Assembly: GCA_946538475.1 (NCBI GenBank)
Contig: CAMNGN010000124.1
Span: forward strand, 1 to 5,819
Direction: 5' to 3'
DNA: 5,819 bases
From: an uncultured Blautia sp.
GTDB taxonomy: Bacteria > Bacillota > Clostridia > Lachnospirales > Lachnospiraceae
Within the stretch, counting starts at the first letter, position 1. The number at the start of each line of letters is the position of its first letter. Of the stretch, positions 1-5,520 are shown piece by piece. Made by a program: the position numbers and the translations under genes. The notes beneath the pieces are model-generated. The model had not been told where the DNA came from and did not search any database. It was given only the letters and a program-made list of their open reading frames with translations.

Positions 1-62
1 CATTTTTGCTCGCAAAAATGTCATAGAGAAACGTCCCCATTTACTCATCCCCATTTACTCAT
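1..62 (-). repeat. GGGGACGTTTC-type repeat element with hairpin and 14-bp tandem duplication (edge-truncated?)
   Basis: This non-coding stretch lies immediately downstream of the pyruvyl transferase gene and overlaps its TAA stop by one base. Read on the minus strand it has three parts. First, two perfect tandem copies of ATGAGTAAATGGGG (plus-strand 49-62 and 35-48). Second, the core GGGGACGTTTC (28-38). Third, a perfect hairpin with 9-bp arms (1-9 and 12-20) and a 2-nt spacer. The core differs at one base of eleven from the core of the 1964-2060 element, and both follow a tandemly duplicated short unit beside a stop codon, so I infer one repeat family. The element may continue beyond the window edge. 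The hairpin could help end transcription, but it has no clear U-tract of its own inside the window. Confidence 0.6.
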
Positions 63-1945
63 TACAGCAGGCTTACCGCCTCCCTAAACTCCTCAAACCC
101 CTTCTGCACCTTCTCCTCAGGATACTCCAAATCCTCCACTGCAAGCACCGCCTCCAGCGCCTCCGCAAACCCGTCGAGGTCCGTCACATACCGGACATAA
201 GGCACATCTTTCAACCACTCCATCGCCCCTGCGATCTTATGATGGTTATTCCCAAACACCACGCACGGTGTACCGGTAATCGCGGATATCACTGCGCCGT
301 GCAGCCTGTCGGTCACCACGACACTGCTCTCCGCATACTTTCTGATCAAAACATCCAGCTGAACCTCGCGCCCTTCGACTTTCACCCCGCTCAGTGTGCA
401 ATTGTCCGCATATTTGACCGCAAAGCCCTTCTCTTCCAGCTGCTGCAGTATCTGCTCTTCGGCTTCGGCTGTCAGCTTCTTCTCCTTATCACTCCTCATA
501 ACCATCAGCGCACCGCTCCGCTGCATTCCGTAGTACTCGGGCAGGGCGTGATACATGACTATGTCGGGGGCGAGGAAAATGCGGCCTTTGAAGTGCTCAA
601 TGGCAAAGTCGTACGACACACGGTCTCTGAAGGCCAGAATATCTTCCTCACGGCAGTAGGTCTGCTGCGCCTCTTCGAGACTGCTGTGACCTTCTTCGTC
701 CTCCGTGAAAAAAACACTCTGTGGGAACATGATCTTTTGATTGTCCGGCCAGGTGCGGAACGCATCTCGGCGCATCTCATCGCTGTAAGCCCATATGTTT
801 CCAAAGAAGCCGCCGCCCAGAAAGACCAGAAGATCCTTCGGGGTGATCTCCTGCTGCAGGCTTTCCTTCATCTTATAATAATCGCTGTAGGGAACCTGGA
901 TGATGTCGAGGTCCGGCCTCACTTCGTGCAAAAACCGGATGGTCGATGCCGCGATCAGATGATCGCCCAGGTTGTTGTGCGTCGTTGAGCCGATCACGTA
1001 TGCGCGCCGGGAATCCGCCTCAGATGCCGCAGGACGGTCGTCCTCTTTTTCATCGAGCTCCATATCCACCGCGATCTGTGCATGAACCAGCCTTGTACGG
1101 CGAAGAAGCTGCCGCAGTGTATCCTGCTTTTCCTCCTCAGACACGCCGCTTCCGCTCGTAACTACCCGCATGTTTCCCGCAGTCAGCAGATCGAGGGCTT
1201 CCGCGAAAGTGATTTTCTCGTCCGGGTTTGCATCAGAAGCCAATGTTTGTTCTGAGAGGCTGCTCTGTTCTTCATCAGCAGGCTTTTTGGTCGGTATGAT
1301 AATCTGTTTTCTCTTTCGCATCCAGGCCATCGGTACAAGAATGGCCGCCGCCGCAAGGCTCTCCTCGGCGCAGTCCGGCATGCCGTAGTACCATATCCGA
1401 TAATTGGACGTGCCAAAAACACCGGCAGAGGTCTTTGCCTTTTCCGCCAGCCGGGTGGATTTTTCCTTCTGCTCCCTGATAAATGTGCTGCTTACGATCT
1501 GCACCGCATCGGGCCGAAAAGCAGCGTTTTCTGCAAGGCTGAAGTAGGTGTCGGTCGTGCCCTCGTAGAAGAGGACAGATTCGATCTTTTTGTCCGTCTC
1601 CTGTGCATTCTTCTGCACCTCAAGGGCTCTGATGCGGCTCTTTTCTCCCTCTTCGGAGGGGTACGCTGCATTGCGGAAGCGGGGCAGGCTGCGGAAGAAG
1701 TCTTCGTCACAGACAGGCACCCGAATGTCCGCCCCCTGTTTTACCGCTAGCGGGAGCAGGCATCCGATGGCAGGCACTGCAAGGATACCCTCGGGCACCG
1801 CGTCCAATTTGTACGGGTAGTTGATGCAAAGCTTACCGCTTTTCGGTCCGGCGTAACCCGCCTCCGCCTCCATCTTCCATGACCACAGCAGTTGCTTTTC
1901 CTTTATTTCGGGCTTGCATGATATTATTCTTTTACCGGTTGGCAT
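62..1945 (-). CDS. Polysaccharide pyruvyl transferase family protein with an extra N-terminal domain
   Basis: This cytoplasmic protein of 627 aa has a C-terminal half (about 315-590) that fits the polysaccharide pyruvyl transferase fold (PF04230, GT-B-like). These enzymes typically move pyruvate from phosphoenolpyruvate onto a sugar of a cell-wall or capsular polymer. Supporting motifs are GSTTHNNLGDHLIAAST (319-335), FLGGGFFGNIW (375-385), PQS (408-410), a DIVMYH strand and VTDRLHG (544-550). The N-terminal ~300 residues are not part of that domain. The stretch SVLFYEGTTDTYFSL (123-137) sits where PP-loop/ExsB-like proteins have an SGGxDS loop, and the nearby 'LPLAVKQGADIRV' and 'ESLAAAAILVPMAW' segments also resemble that group; this is inference. 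A low-complexity acidic linker (about 295-312) joins the halves. There is no signal peptide or membrane segment. I chose the ATG at 1945 because GAAGGAG precedes it. A longer frame would start at a GTG inside a repeat. The acceptor sugar is unknown. Confidence 0.75.
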   Translation of the reverse strand: MPTGKRIISCKPEIKEKQLLWSWKMEAEAGYAGPKSGKLCINYPYKLDAVPEGILAVPAIGCLLPLAVKQGADIRVPVCDEDFFRSLPRFRNAAYPSEEGEKSRIRALEVQKNAQETDKKIESVLFYEGTTDTYFSLAENAAFRPDAVQIVSSTFIREQKEKSTRLAEKAKTSAGVFGTSNYRIWYYGMPDCAEESLAAAAILVPMAWMRKRKQIIIPTKKPADEEQSSLSEQTLASDANPDEKITFAEALDLLTAGNMRVVTSGSGVSEEEKQDTLRQLLRRTRLVHAQIAVDMELDEKEDDRPAASEADSRRAYVIGSTTHNNLGDHLIAASTIRFLHEVRPDLDIIQVPYSDYYKMKESLQQEITPKDLLVFLGGGFFGNIWAYSDEMRRDAFRTWPDNQKIMFPQSVFFTEDEEGHSSLEEAQQTYCREEDILAFRDRVSYDFAIEHFKGRIFLAPDIVMYHALPEYYGMQRSGALMVMRSDKEKKLTAEAEEQILQQLEEKGFAVKYADNCTLSGVKVEGREVQLDVLIRKYAESSVVVTDRLHGAVISAITGTPCVVFGNNHHKIAGAMEWLKDVPYVRYVTDLDGFAEALEAVLAVEDLEYPEEKVQKGFEEFREAVSLL

Positions 1946-1953
1946 GTGTGCTT

Positions 1954-1960
1954 CTCCTTC
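1954..1960 (-). promoter_or_regulatory. Ribosome binding site that fixes the pyruvyl transferase start
   Basis: GAAGGAG on the minus strand ends 8 nt before the ATG at 1945. It supports that start over the in-frame GTG at 1993, which lies within the inverted-repeat element and would add 16 repeat-encoded residues. Confidence 0.75.
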
Positions 1961-1963
1961 ACA

Positions 1964-2060
1964 GTGGAACAGGGGGACGGTTCCTTGTTCCAAGGGTCGA
2001 AATAGAAAGCAATCCTATAGACTTTCACCCTTGGAACAAGGAACCGTCCCCCTGTTCCAC
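1964..2060. repeat. 97-bp palindromic repeat element (34-bp perfect inverted repeat, GGGGACGGTTC family)
   Basis: Arms 1964-1997 and 2027-2060 are perfect reverse complements over 34 bp around a 29-nt centre. The centre holds a further 5-bp stem (2005-2009 with 2022-2026). The arms contain GGGGACGGTTCCTTGTTCC, a motif I recall from dispersed intergenic palindromes in Clostridia and relatives, though I cannot verify this here. The rightmost 11 bp (2050-2060) are tandemly repeated with one mismatch at 2061-2071, which crosses the stop codon of the secreted protein. The element fills the gap between that stop and the ribosome binding site of the pyruvyl transferase gene. As RNA it would form a very stable stem, so it may act as a terminator, an mRNA 3'-end stabiliser or a polarity element. 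There is no U-tract after the stem and no obvious target-site duplication. Confidence 0.85.
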
Positions 2061-2067
2061 CCCTGTT

Positions 2068-3033
2068 TCACTTAATCGTTCTTTCCTTAACCGCACTCCA
2101 CTCGCTATAACTGTTCTTCGAGCCGACCTTCTTAAAGGAACGCATTCTCACGTAATACTTCTTCCCCGATGTCAGCTTCTCGATGGTACAGTCCATTATC
2201 CTGCCGCTCTTTACAAGCTTAGTCCTGTCGTTATCGCTGAAGTTCTTGCGGGTCGAGTACTGGATCTGGTAGCCGTCGGCCTGGGTATCTTTCTGCCACT
2301 TGGCGTAAAGCTGCCCCTCTGTGGTACTCTTCACCGAGCTGAGCGACGGTTTTTTTAGGGTGATCGTAAACATCGCAGTGCCTTTATACCCGCTGTAGTC
2401 GCCTTTTCCGGTGACCGTCACGGTGGCTGTACCCACGCTCCGGTTGTCGGAATATTTGACGGTATAGTTCCGCGCGGTGATGCTCTTGTTTCCGGCTGTC
2501 ACCTTGACGCTTGGCTTGCGATACTCTCCATTGTAAATGTAGGTATCTTTCGAAAGCTTGACCCTGAAGGTCTTGCCCGAAGTCTTCGAGGAAGTACTCC
2601 CCGCAGACCCGGGATTGCGAACGATCTTGAACGACACTGTCCTTGTACCGGTGTATTTTCCTTTGCCGGTAATTTTGCATTTTGCCGTTCCGACGCTTCG
2701 GTTAGCTGTGTAGGTCACCGTGTAGTCGGTGCCTCTTTTGAGCCTGAGGCCCAGATAATAAACTTTTACTGTAGGTGTGATGGCTCTTCCCGTGTATTTC
2801 TGATCCGGGATCTTTTCGATCTCGGCATTCCTGAGAGAGCGATTCTCGCCCAGAACGGACGAAAAACCTTCCAGGAATTCATCCAGCATTCCTCTGGTCT
2901 CATCGGACGACGAGGAAGCTGCTGCCGGAAATGCCCCGGCCGACACAAGGAGCACAGTGAGCAGGACAAAAAACAGCCTGCGCACCGAAACAGCCGCACT
3001 GCCAATTTTTCGTTCTTCTCTTTTTTTCATCAC
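2068..3033 (-). CDS. Secreted protein with two Ig-like repeats and a C-terminal fibronectin type III domain
   Basis: The 321-aa product has a Sec signal peptide: basic n-region (KKREERK, RR at 18-19), hydrophobic core at about 20-34 and a likely signal peptidase I site after A39 (PAAA/S). The mature protein has a short helical-looking lead (44-70) and then two homologous beta-rich repeats (about 72-138 and 156-226). Both share a 'GxxxxPxVKV' strand, '(N/D)RSVGTA' and 'TGKG(K/D)Y(T/S)G'. A Gly/Ser linker (139-155) separates them. The C-terminus (about 228-321) fits fibronectin III, with YQIQYSTRKNF and KKYYVRMRSFK strands. No LPXTG, SLH, dockerin or choline-binding anchor is visible, so it is probably released or held non-covalently. 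The start is the GTG at 3033 or the ATG at 3030. Both overlap the galK stop (GTGATG), which implies translational coupling. These domains usually mediate binding or spacing on the surface; the ligand is unknown. Confidence 0.8.
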   Translation of the reverse strand: MMKKREERKIGSAAVSVRRLFFVLLTVLLVSAGAFPAAASSSSDETRGMLDEFLEGFSSVLGENRSLRNAEIEKIPDQKYTGRAITPTVKVYYLGLRLKRGTDYTVTYTANRSVGTAKCKITGKGKYTGTRTVSFKIVRNPGSAGSTSSKTSGKTFRVKLSKDTYIYNGEYRKPSVKVTAGNKSITARNYTVKYSDNRSVGTATVTVTGKGDYSGYKGTAMFTITLKKPSLSSVKSTTEGQLYAKWQKDTQADGYQIQYSTRKNFSDNDRTKLVKSGRIMDCTIEKLTSGKKYYVRMRSFKKVGSKNSYSEWSAVKERTIK

Positions 3034-4313
3034 AGCACTCTCATTCCTCCGTATTTACGGACCTTTAAAACATAGCAGGCGCCGGTCCCGAAGCAGGCTT
3101 CCATGCCTTTTTTGTATTCTGCTACGACATCGTTCGGCACAAATGCCTGGATGGTTCCCGCAAAACCGCCGCCGTGTACTCTGACCGCTCCTCTTCCTTT
3201 GAGGATAAGCTCGGAGAGGGCAAGCGCCACAGAGACGTTCTGGGTGTGGACGTCTTTGTTGGAATAAACGTTCTGCAGATATTTGAAGCTGGAGTTGCCG
3301 GACTCGGTGATCAGGCGTTTGAATTCGTCAAAGTTGCCTTCCTCGAGCGCTTCGACTTCATAGGTCACCCTCTTGTGATCCTCAAAATAGTGCAGGGCAC
3401 GAAGTGTCGCGCGGTCACCGCATTTTTCACGGACCTCGGGAAGCTTCTGCAGGAATTCTTCCTCGTCTACTTTACGAAGGTATTCTTTTCCGAAATATGC
3501 CGCTACCGATTTCATCTCTACCGGGATCGCTGCGTATTCGTCGGTGAGGTCCGCATGGGAACCCTTGGTGTCTACGATGCAGAGGCTGTGTCCGAAGGAT
3601 TGGAAATCCGCGTTAACTTTGCGGATAACGGGGTCTTCGGGATCGTTAAAATCGATGTTGACGAGCGAGCCGACGGAAGAAGCCATCTGGTCCATCAGGC
3701 CGCAGGGTTTGCCAAAGTATTTGTTCTCGGCATACTGTGCCGCGATTGCGATGGTGACCGCATCTACTTCGCCGTCGTTGTAGAGCCCCGAGAGGATGTT
3801 TCCTACTGCCACTTCGAAAGCAGCGGAGGAAGAAAGTCCGGAACCGCCGAGCACTTCGCTGGTCATGAAGGCGTGGAATCCGCCGATCTTATAGCCTCTT
3901 TCCTTGAAGGCCGCAGCTGTTCCGCGGATCAGTGCTTTGGATGTGCCGTAATCGAGGTCGTCCACGTCAAGTGCGTGTGTGCTCACCGCGATCTGCTCGT
4001 AGCCTTCGGATTTGACCTGCATCAGTTCGTCATCCGTCGGTGCCGCCACTGCGATCACATCGAGGTTGACCGATGCCGCGAGCACCTGTCCGTGCTGATG
4101 GTCGGTGTGGTTTCCGCCAACTTCGCTTCTGCCCGGTGCGCTGTAAATTTCCACCTCTTTGTCTCCGAAAATCTCGGTGAAGCTTCTGAGCGCATGAACA
4201 TATCTGTCTCTCTGATGGTCAAGTACACTCTCGTCCGCGTAGATGTCCAGGAGAAGATCGTCATACTGTCCCTCTAAAAAGCCCTGAAGAAGTTCTTCTG
4301 CATTCTTTGCCAT
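3030..4313 (-). CDS. galK: Galactokinase (GHMP kinase family), divergent signature
   Basis: This cytoplasmic enzyme of 427 aa is predicted to phosphorylate D-galactose to galactose-1-phosphate with ATP, the entry step of the Leloir pathway. GHMP-kinase motifs appear in order. The N-terminal galactokinase signature is SAPGRSEVGGNHTDHQHG (58-75). The ATP-binding GGSGLSSSAA is at 156-165. CGLMDQMASS (204-213) holds the presumed catalytic Asp208. DTKGSHADLTDEYAAIP (248-264) is typical of galactokinases. The third motif is VHGGGFAGT (379-387). Length is slightly above the usual ~390 aa. The signature reads GGNHTDHQ where textbook enzymes have IGEHTDYN, so the Glu that contacts galactose is Asn68. 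This variant seems common in clostridial homologues but leaves some doubt about the exact sugar. The ATG at 4313 has GGAGGG 8-9 nt upstream; the earlier in-frame TTG is part of that binding site. Its stop overlaps the start of the secreted-protein gene. No galT or galE is within view. Confidence 0.88.
   Translation of the reverse strand: MAKNAEELLQGFLEGQYDDLLLDIYADESVLDHQRDRYVHALRSFTEIFGDKEVEIYSAPGRSEVGGNHTDHQHGQVLAASVNLDVIAVAAPTDDELMQVKSEGYEQIAVSTHALDVDDLDYGTSKALIRGTAAAFKERGYKIGGFHAFMTSEVLGGSGLSSSAAFEVAVGNILSGLYNDGEVDAVTIAIAAQYAENKYFGKPCGLMDQMASSVGSLVNIDFNDPEDPVIRKVNADFQSFGHSLCIVDTKGSHADLTDEYAAIPVEMKSVAAYFGKEYLRKVDEEEFLQKLPEVREKCGDRATLRALHYFEDHKRVTYEVEALEEGNFDEFKRLITESGNSSFKYLQNVYSNKDVHTQNVSVALALSELILKGRGAVRVHGGGFAGTIQAFVPNDVVAEYKKGMEACFGTGACYVLKVRKYGGMRVL
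3046..3050 (-). promoter_or_regulatory. Ribosome binding site of the secreted-protein gene, inside galK
   Basis: GGAGG lies within the last codons of galK, 12 nt before the GTG at 3033 and 15 nt before the ATG at 3030. The spacing is longer than usual. It favours the GTG start or initiation by ribosomes that have just terminated on galK. Confidence 0.5.
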
Positions 4314-4320
4314 ATGGGTA

Positions 4321-4326
4321 CCCTCC
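4321..4326 (-). promoter_or_regulatory. Ribosome binding site that fixes the galK start
   Basis: GGAGGG on the minus strand lies 7 nt before the ATG at 4313. The alternative TTG at 4328 overlaps this Shine-Dalgarno sequence and so is not a credible start. Confidence 0.8.
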
Positions 4327-4354
4327 AATGCTGAATTATTTATTCTCTGCTATC

Positions 4355-4383
4355 AGTTTATCACGGTTGGGGAGGGTTAGCAA
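4355..4383 (-). promoter_or_regulatory. Candidate sigma-A promoter for galK and downstream genes
   Basis: On the minus strand TTGCTA (4378-4383) and TAAACT (4355-4360) are separated by 17 nt. Each matches 4 of 6 consensus bases. The predicted transcript start, near 4348, gives a leader of about 35 nt before the galK ATG. The -35 overlaps one arm of the inverted repeat at 4381-4425, which suggests regulation. Sequence match only. Confidence 0.45.
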
Positions 4384-4425
4384 TCGGTTTTAGATGGCAA
4401 TAACGCGTATCTATCATGCCGATTG
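4381..4425. promoter_or_regulatory. Inverted repeat upstream of galK: possible operator or weak terminator
   Basis: Arms CAATCGG (4381-4387) and CCGATTG (4419-4425) are perfect complements. An inner pair, TAGAT (4391-4395) and ATCTA (4409-4413), is nested inside them, with ACGCGT in the loop region. It begins 6 bp past the nrdG stop codon and overlaps the candidate galK -35. No U-tract follows, so an intrinsic terminator is unlikely; a repressor or activator site is as plausible. The two roles cannot be separated from sequence alone. Confidence 0.4.
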
Positions 4426-4431
4426 TGCGGT

Positions 4432-5124
4432 TCATATTCCGCGCACCTCGACCCTGTCGATCGTGCGTTTCAGGATATCCCGATAGGCATTCATCTCCTC
4501 CTCAGTGCAGGATGAAAAGCCGGGATGAATCACATTTTCGGAGTCGCGGTAGGCCTGCAGATAGTACTCTTTTGCTCCGCGGAGCCAGGAGCCGATCTCT
4601 TCGAAGTCCCGGGCGGTATGCAGCTCACGCACCACGGTAGTGCGGAACTCATATTCTATGCCCGAGTTCATGAGAAACGACGCGGTCTCTTTCACCGCCC
4701 CGGTGTCCGGAGCATCAAGGCCGGTGAGCAGCCCGTAATTTTCTATGCTTGTCTTGATGTCCATCGCCACTTTGTCGACAAGCTTCTCTTCCACGAGTGC
4801 CTTCACTACGCCGGGGCGGGAGCCGTTGGTGTCCAGCTTGACAGGGTAGCCCAGCTGTTTGATCTCGCGCAAAAAGTCGGGAAGCTCCGCCGAAAGCGTC
4901 GGTTCGCCGCCTGTAATGCAGACGCCTTCCAATATTCCCTGCCTCTTCTTCAGGAACTTAAGGGCCTCATCCCGGGAATATTCGGGTTGCTCTGCGACTG
5001 AAAGGACCAGACCGCTGTTCTGGCAGAAAGGACAGCGATAGTTGCAGCCGCCCAGGAAGATAGTACAGGCGATGCGGCCCGGATAGTCCAGCAGCGAGGT
5101 TTTATTAAATCCACATATTTTCAT
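4432..5124 (-). CDS. nrdG: Anaerobic ribonucleoside-triphosphate reductase activating protein (NrdG2-type radical SAM enzyme)
   Basis: This cytoplasmic iron-sulfur enzyme of 230 aa belongs to the radical SAM superfamily. In the family it cleaves S-adenosylmethionine to place a glycyl radical on the class III reductase NrdD, allowing dNTP synthesis without oxygen. The N-terminus (GFNKTSLLDYPGRIAC) is characteristic of the NrdG2 group. The cluster motif is Cys27-x3-Cys31-x2-Cys34, followed by FCQNSGL. The SAM-contacting ITGGEPTL is at 70-77, and LDTNGS (98-102) and MDIK (121-124) follow the radical SAM barrel pattern. Length is normal. The ATG at 5124 is chosen because GGAGA lies 8 nt upstream; an in-frame TTG at 5139 overlaps that site. 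No nrdD gene is adjacent: a 71-aa gene lies upstream and galK downstream. Activation of a different glycyl radical enzyme is therefore possible, although the sequence itself looks like NrdG2. Confidence 0.85.
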   Translation of the reverse strand: MKICGFNKTSLLDYPGRIACTIFLGGCNYRCPFCQNSGLVLSVAEQPEYSRDEALKFLKKRQGILEGVCITGGEPTLSAELPDFLREIKQLGYPVKLDTNGSRPGVVKALVEEKLVDKVAMDIKTSIENYGLLTGLDAPDTGAVKETASFLMNSGIEYEFRTTVVRELHTARDFEEIGSWLRGAKEYYLQAYRDSENVIHPGFSSCTEEEMNAYRDILKRTIDRVEVRGI

Positions 5125-5132
5125 GATTATTT

Positions 5133-5137
5133 TCTCC
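5133..5137 (-). promoter_or_regulatory. Ribosome binding site that fixes the nrdG start
   Basis: GGAGA on the minus strand lies 8 nt before the ATG at 5124. The TTG at 5139 overlaps it and is rejected as a start. Confidence 0.65.
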
Positions 5138-5182
5138 AAACAACAAACGAGGCCGCCTCATCAGACATTTTCTTGCATGAAT

Positions 5183-5208
5183 ATTCACCCGGCGTATCAC
5201 CGGTGAAT
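5183..5208. promoter_or_regulatory. Palindromic site in the nrdG leader (possible operator)
   Basis: ATTCACC (5183-5189) and GGTGAAT (5202-5208) form a 7-bp inverted repeat. Within it TCACCGGTGA (5197-5206) is a perfect 10-bp palindrome. It lies near the expected transcript start of the weak nrdG promoter candidate. The 11-mer CCGGTGAATTC at 5200-5210 recurs at 5541-5551 beside the small gene's promoter. It could be a regulator site or an RNA hairpin; no function is shown. Confidence 0.35.
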
Positions 5209-5215
5209 TCATTTA

Positions 5216-5244
5216 GATATCTAATGAAACAGCCATGTAGTCAA
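5216..5244 (-). promoter_or_regulatory. Weak candidate promoter for nrdG
   Basis: TTGACT (5239-5244, 5 of 6 consensus bases) is followed after 17 nt by GATATC (5216-5221, 3 of 6). A good -35 with a poor -10 suggests either an activated promoter or a chance match. A leader of about 85 nt would contain the palindrome at 5183-5208. Confidence 0.3.
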
Positions 5245-5251
5245 AGGTATC

Positions 5252-5269
5252 CGGCAATCCGCTTTGCCG
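5252..5269 (-). terminator. Short hairpin after the small gene (weak terminator candidate)
   Basis: CGGCAA (5252-5257) and TTGCCG (5264-5269) form a 6-bp stem with a 6-nt loop, 20 nt past the stop of the 71-aa gene. Only GATACCTTTG follows on the transcript, so the U-tract is poor. It may instead be a minor RNA structure between the small gene and nrdG. Confidence 0.25.
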
Positions 5270-5289
5270 TGGGCCGGTTAAAAACCTGG

Positions 5290-5505
5290 TCAGCCAAGAA
5301 ATCCCTTAAGAAGCGCAATATCTTCCGGGGTGAGCTTGATGTTTGATGTAGCACTTGTGCCGTCAGGGTTGGTCACCTTGACCTCGATGACAGAACCGGC
5401 GCCGGCTTTTTTGCCGATAGCCTTGATGAAAGGCAGGAATTTCGGATGTCTTTCCTTGAATTTGCCGAGCTGGTCTTTTGCTTTTAAGAGCTGCATTGGG
5501 TTCAT
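5290..5505 (-). CDS. Small conserved-looking hypothetical protein (71 aa)
   Basis: This short, basic, soluble-looking protein opens with a helical stretch rich in Lys, Phe and Pro (MNPMQLLKAKDQLGKF, then HPKFLPFIKAI at about 20-30). A beta-like segment follows (SVIEVKVTNPDG, 38-49), and a final helix begins 'LTPEDIALLKGFL'. It has no signal peptide, membrane segment or cysteines. Small proteins of this type, with an 'MNPM...KF...HPKF' start and a 'GS.IE..VT.PDG' middle, are ones I recall as hypothetical genes in clostridial genomes; I know of no assigned function. The start is secure: AAGGAGG lies 8 nt before the ATG. It is apparently transcribed from its own upstream region, which carries a three-copy repeat array, so expression may be tightly regulated. 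A 165-bp gap separates it from nrdG. Confidence 0.8.
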   Translation of the reverse strand: MNPMQLLKAKDQLGKFKERHPKFLPFIKAIGKKAGAGSVIEVKVTNPDGTSATSNIKLTPEDIALLKGFLG

Positions 5506-5513
5506 ATATGTTT

Positions 5514-5520
5514 CCTCCTT
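5514..5520 (-). promoter_or_regulatory. Strong ribosome binding site of the 71-aa gene
   Basis: AAGGAGG, complementary to the 16S rRNA 3' end, lies 8 nt before the ATG at 5505. It is the best such site in the window and argues that this small gene is real and well translated. Confidence 0.85.

Noticed and set aside
239..988. Plus-strand 249-codon frame antisense to the pyruvyl transferase gene
   Set aside because: No recognisable motifs or binding site, and it is fully inside a gene with PF04230 motifs on the other strand.
1946..1993. Longer start of the pyruvyl transferase at the GTG at 1993
   Set aside because: The extra 16 residues come from the inverted repeat, and a good Shine-Dalgarno site points to the ATG at 1945.
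1964..2060. Complete insertion sequence or MITE with target-site duplication
   Set aside because: No transposase is encoded in 97 bp and the flanks show no matching short duplication other than the internal 11-bp half-unit repeat.
3174..4277. Long open frame of 367 codons on the plus strand antisense to galK
   Set aside because: Its residues show no family motifs, it has no Shine-Dalgarno site, and it mirrors a well-supported galactokinase. It is a codon-bias shadow.
5149..5159. GAGGCCGCCTC as a terminator before nrdG
   Set aside because: The arms leave a 1-nt loop (or only a 4-bp stem with a 3-nt loop), and the following T-rich stretch is interrupted by G; it also lies just before the nrdG ribosome binding site.
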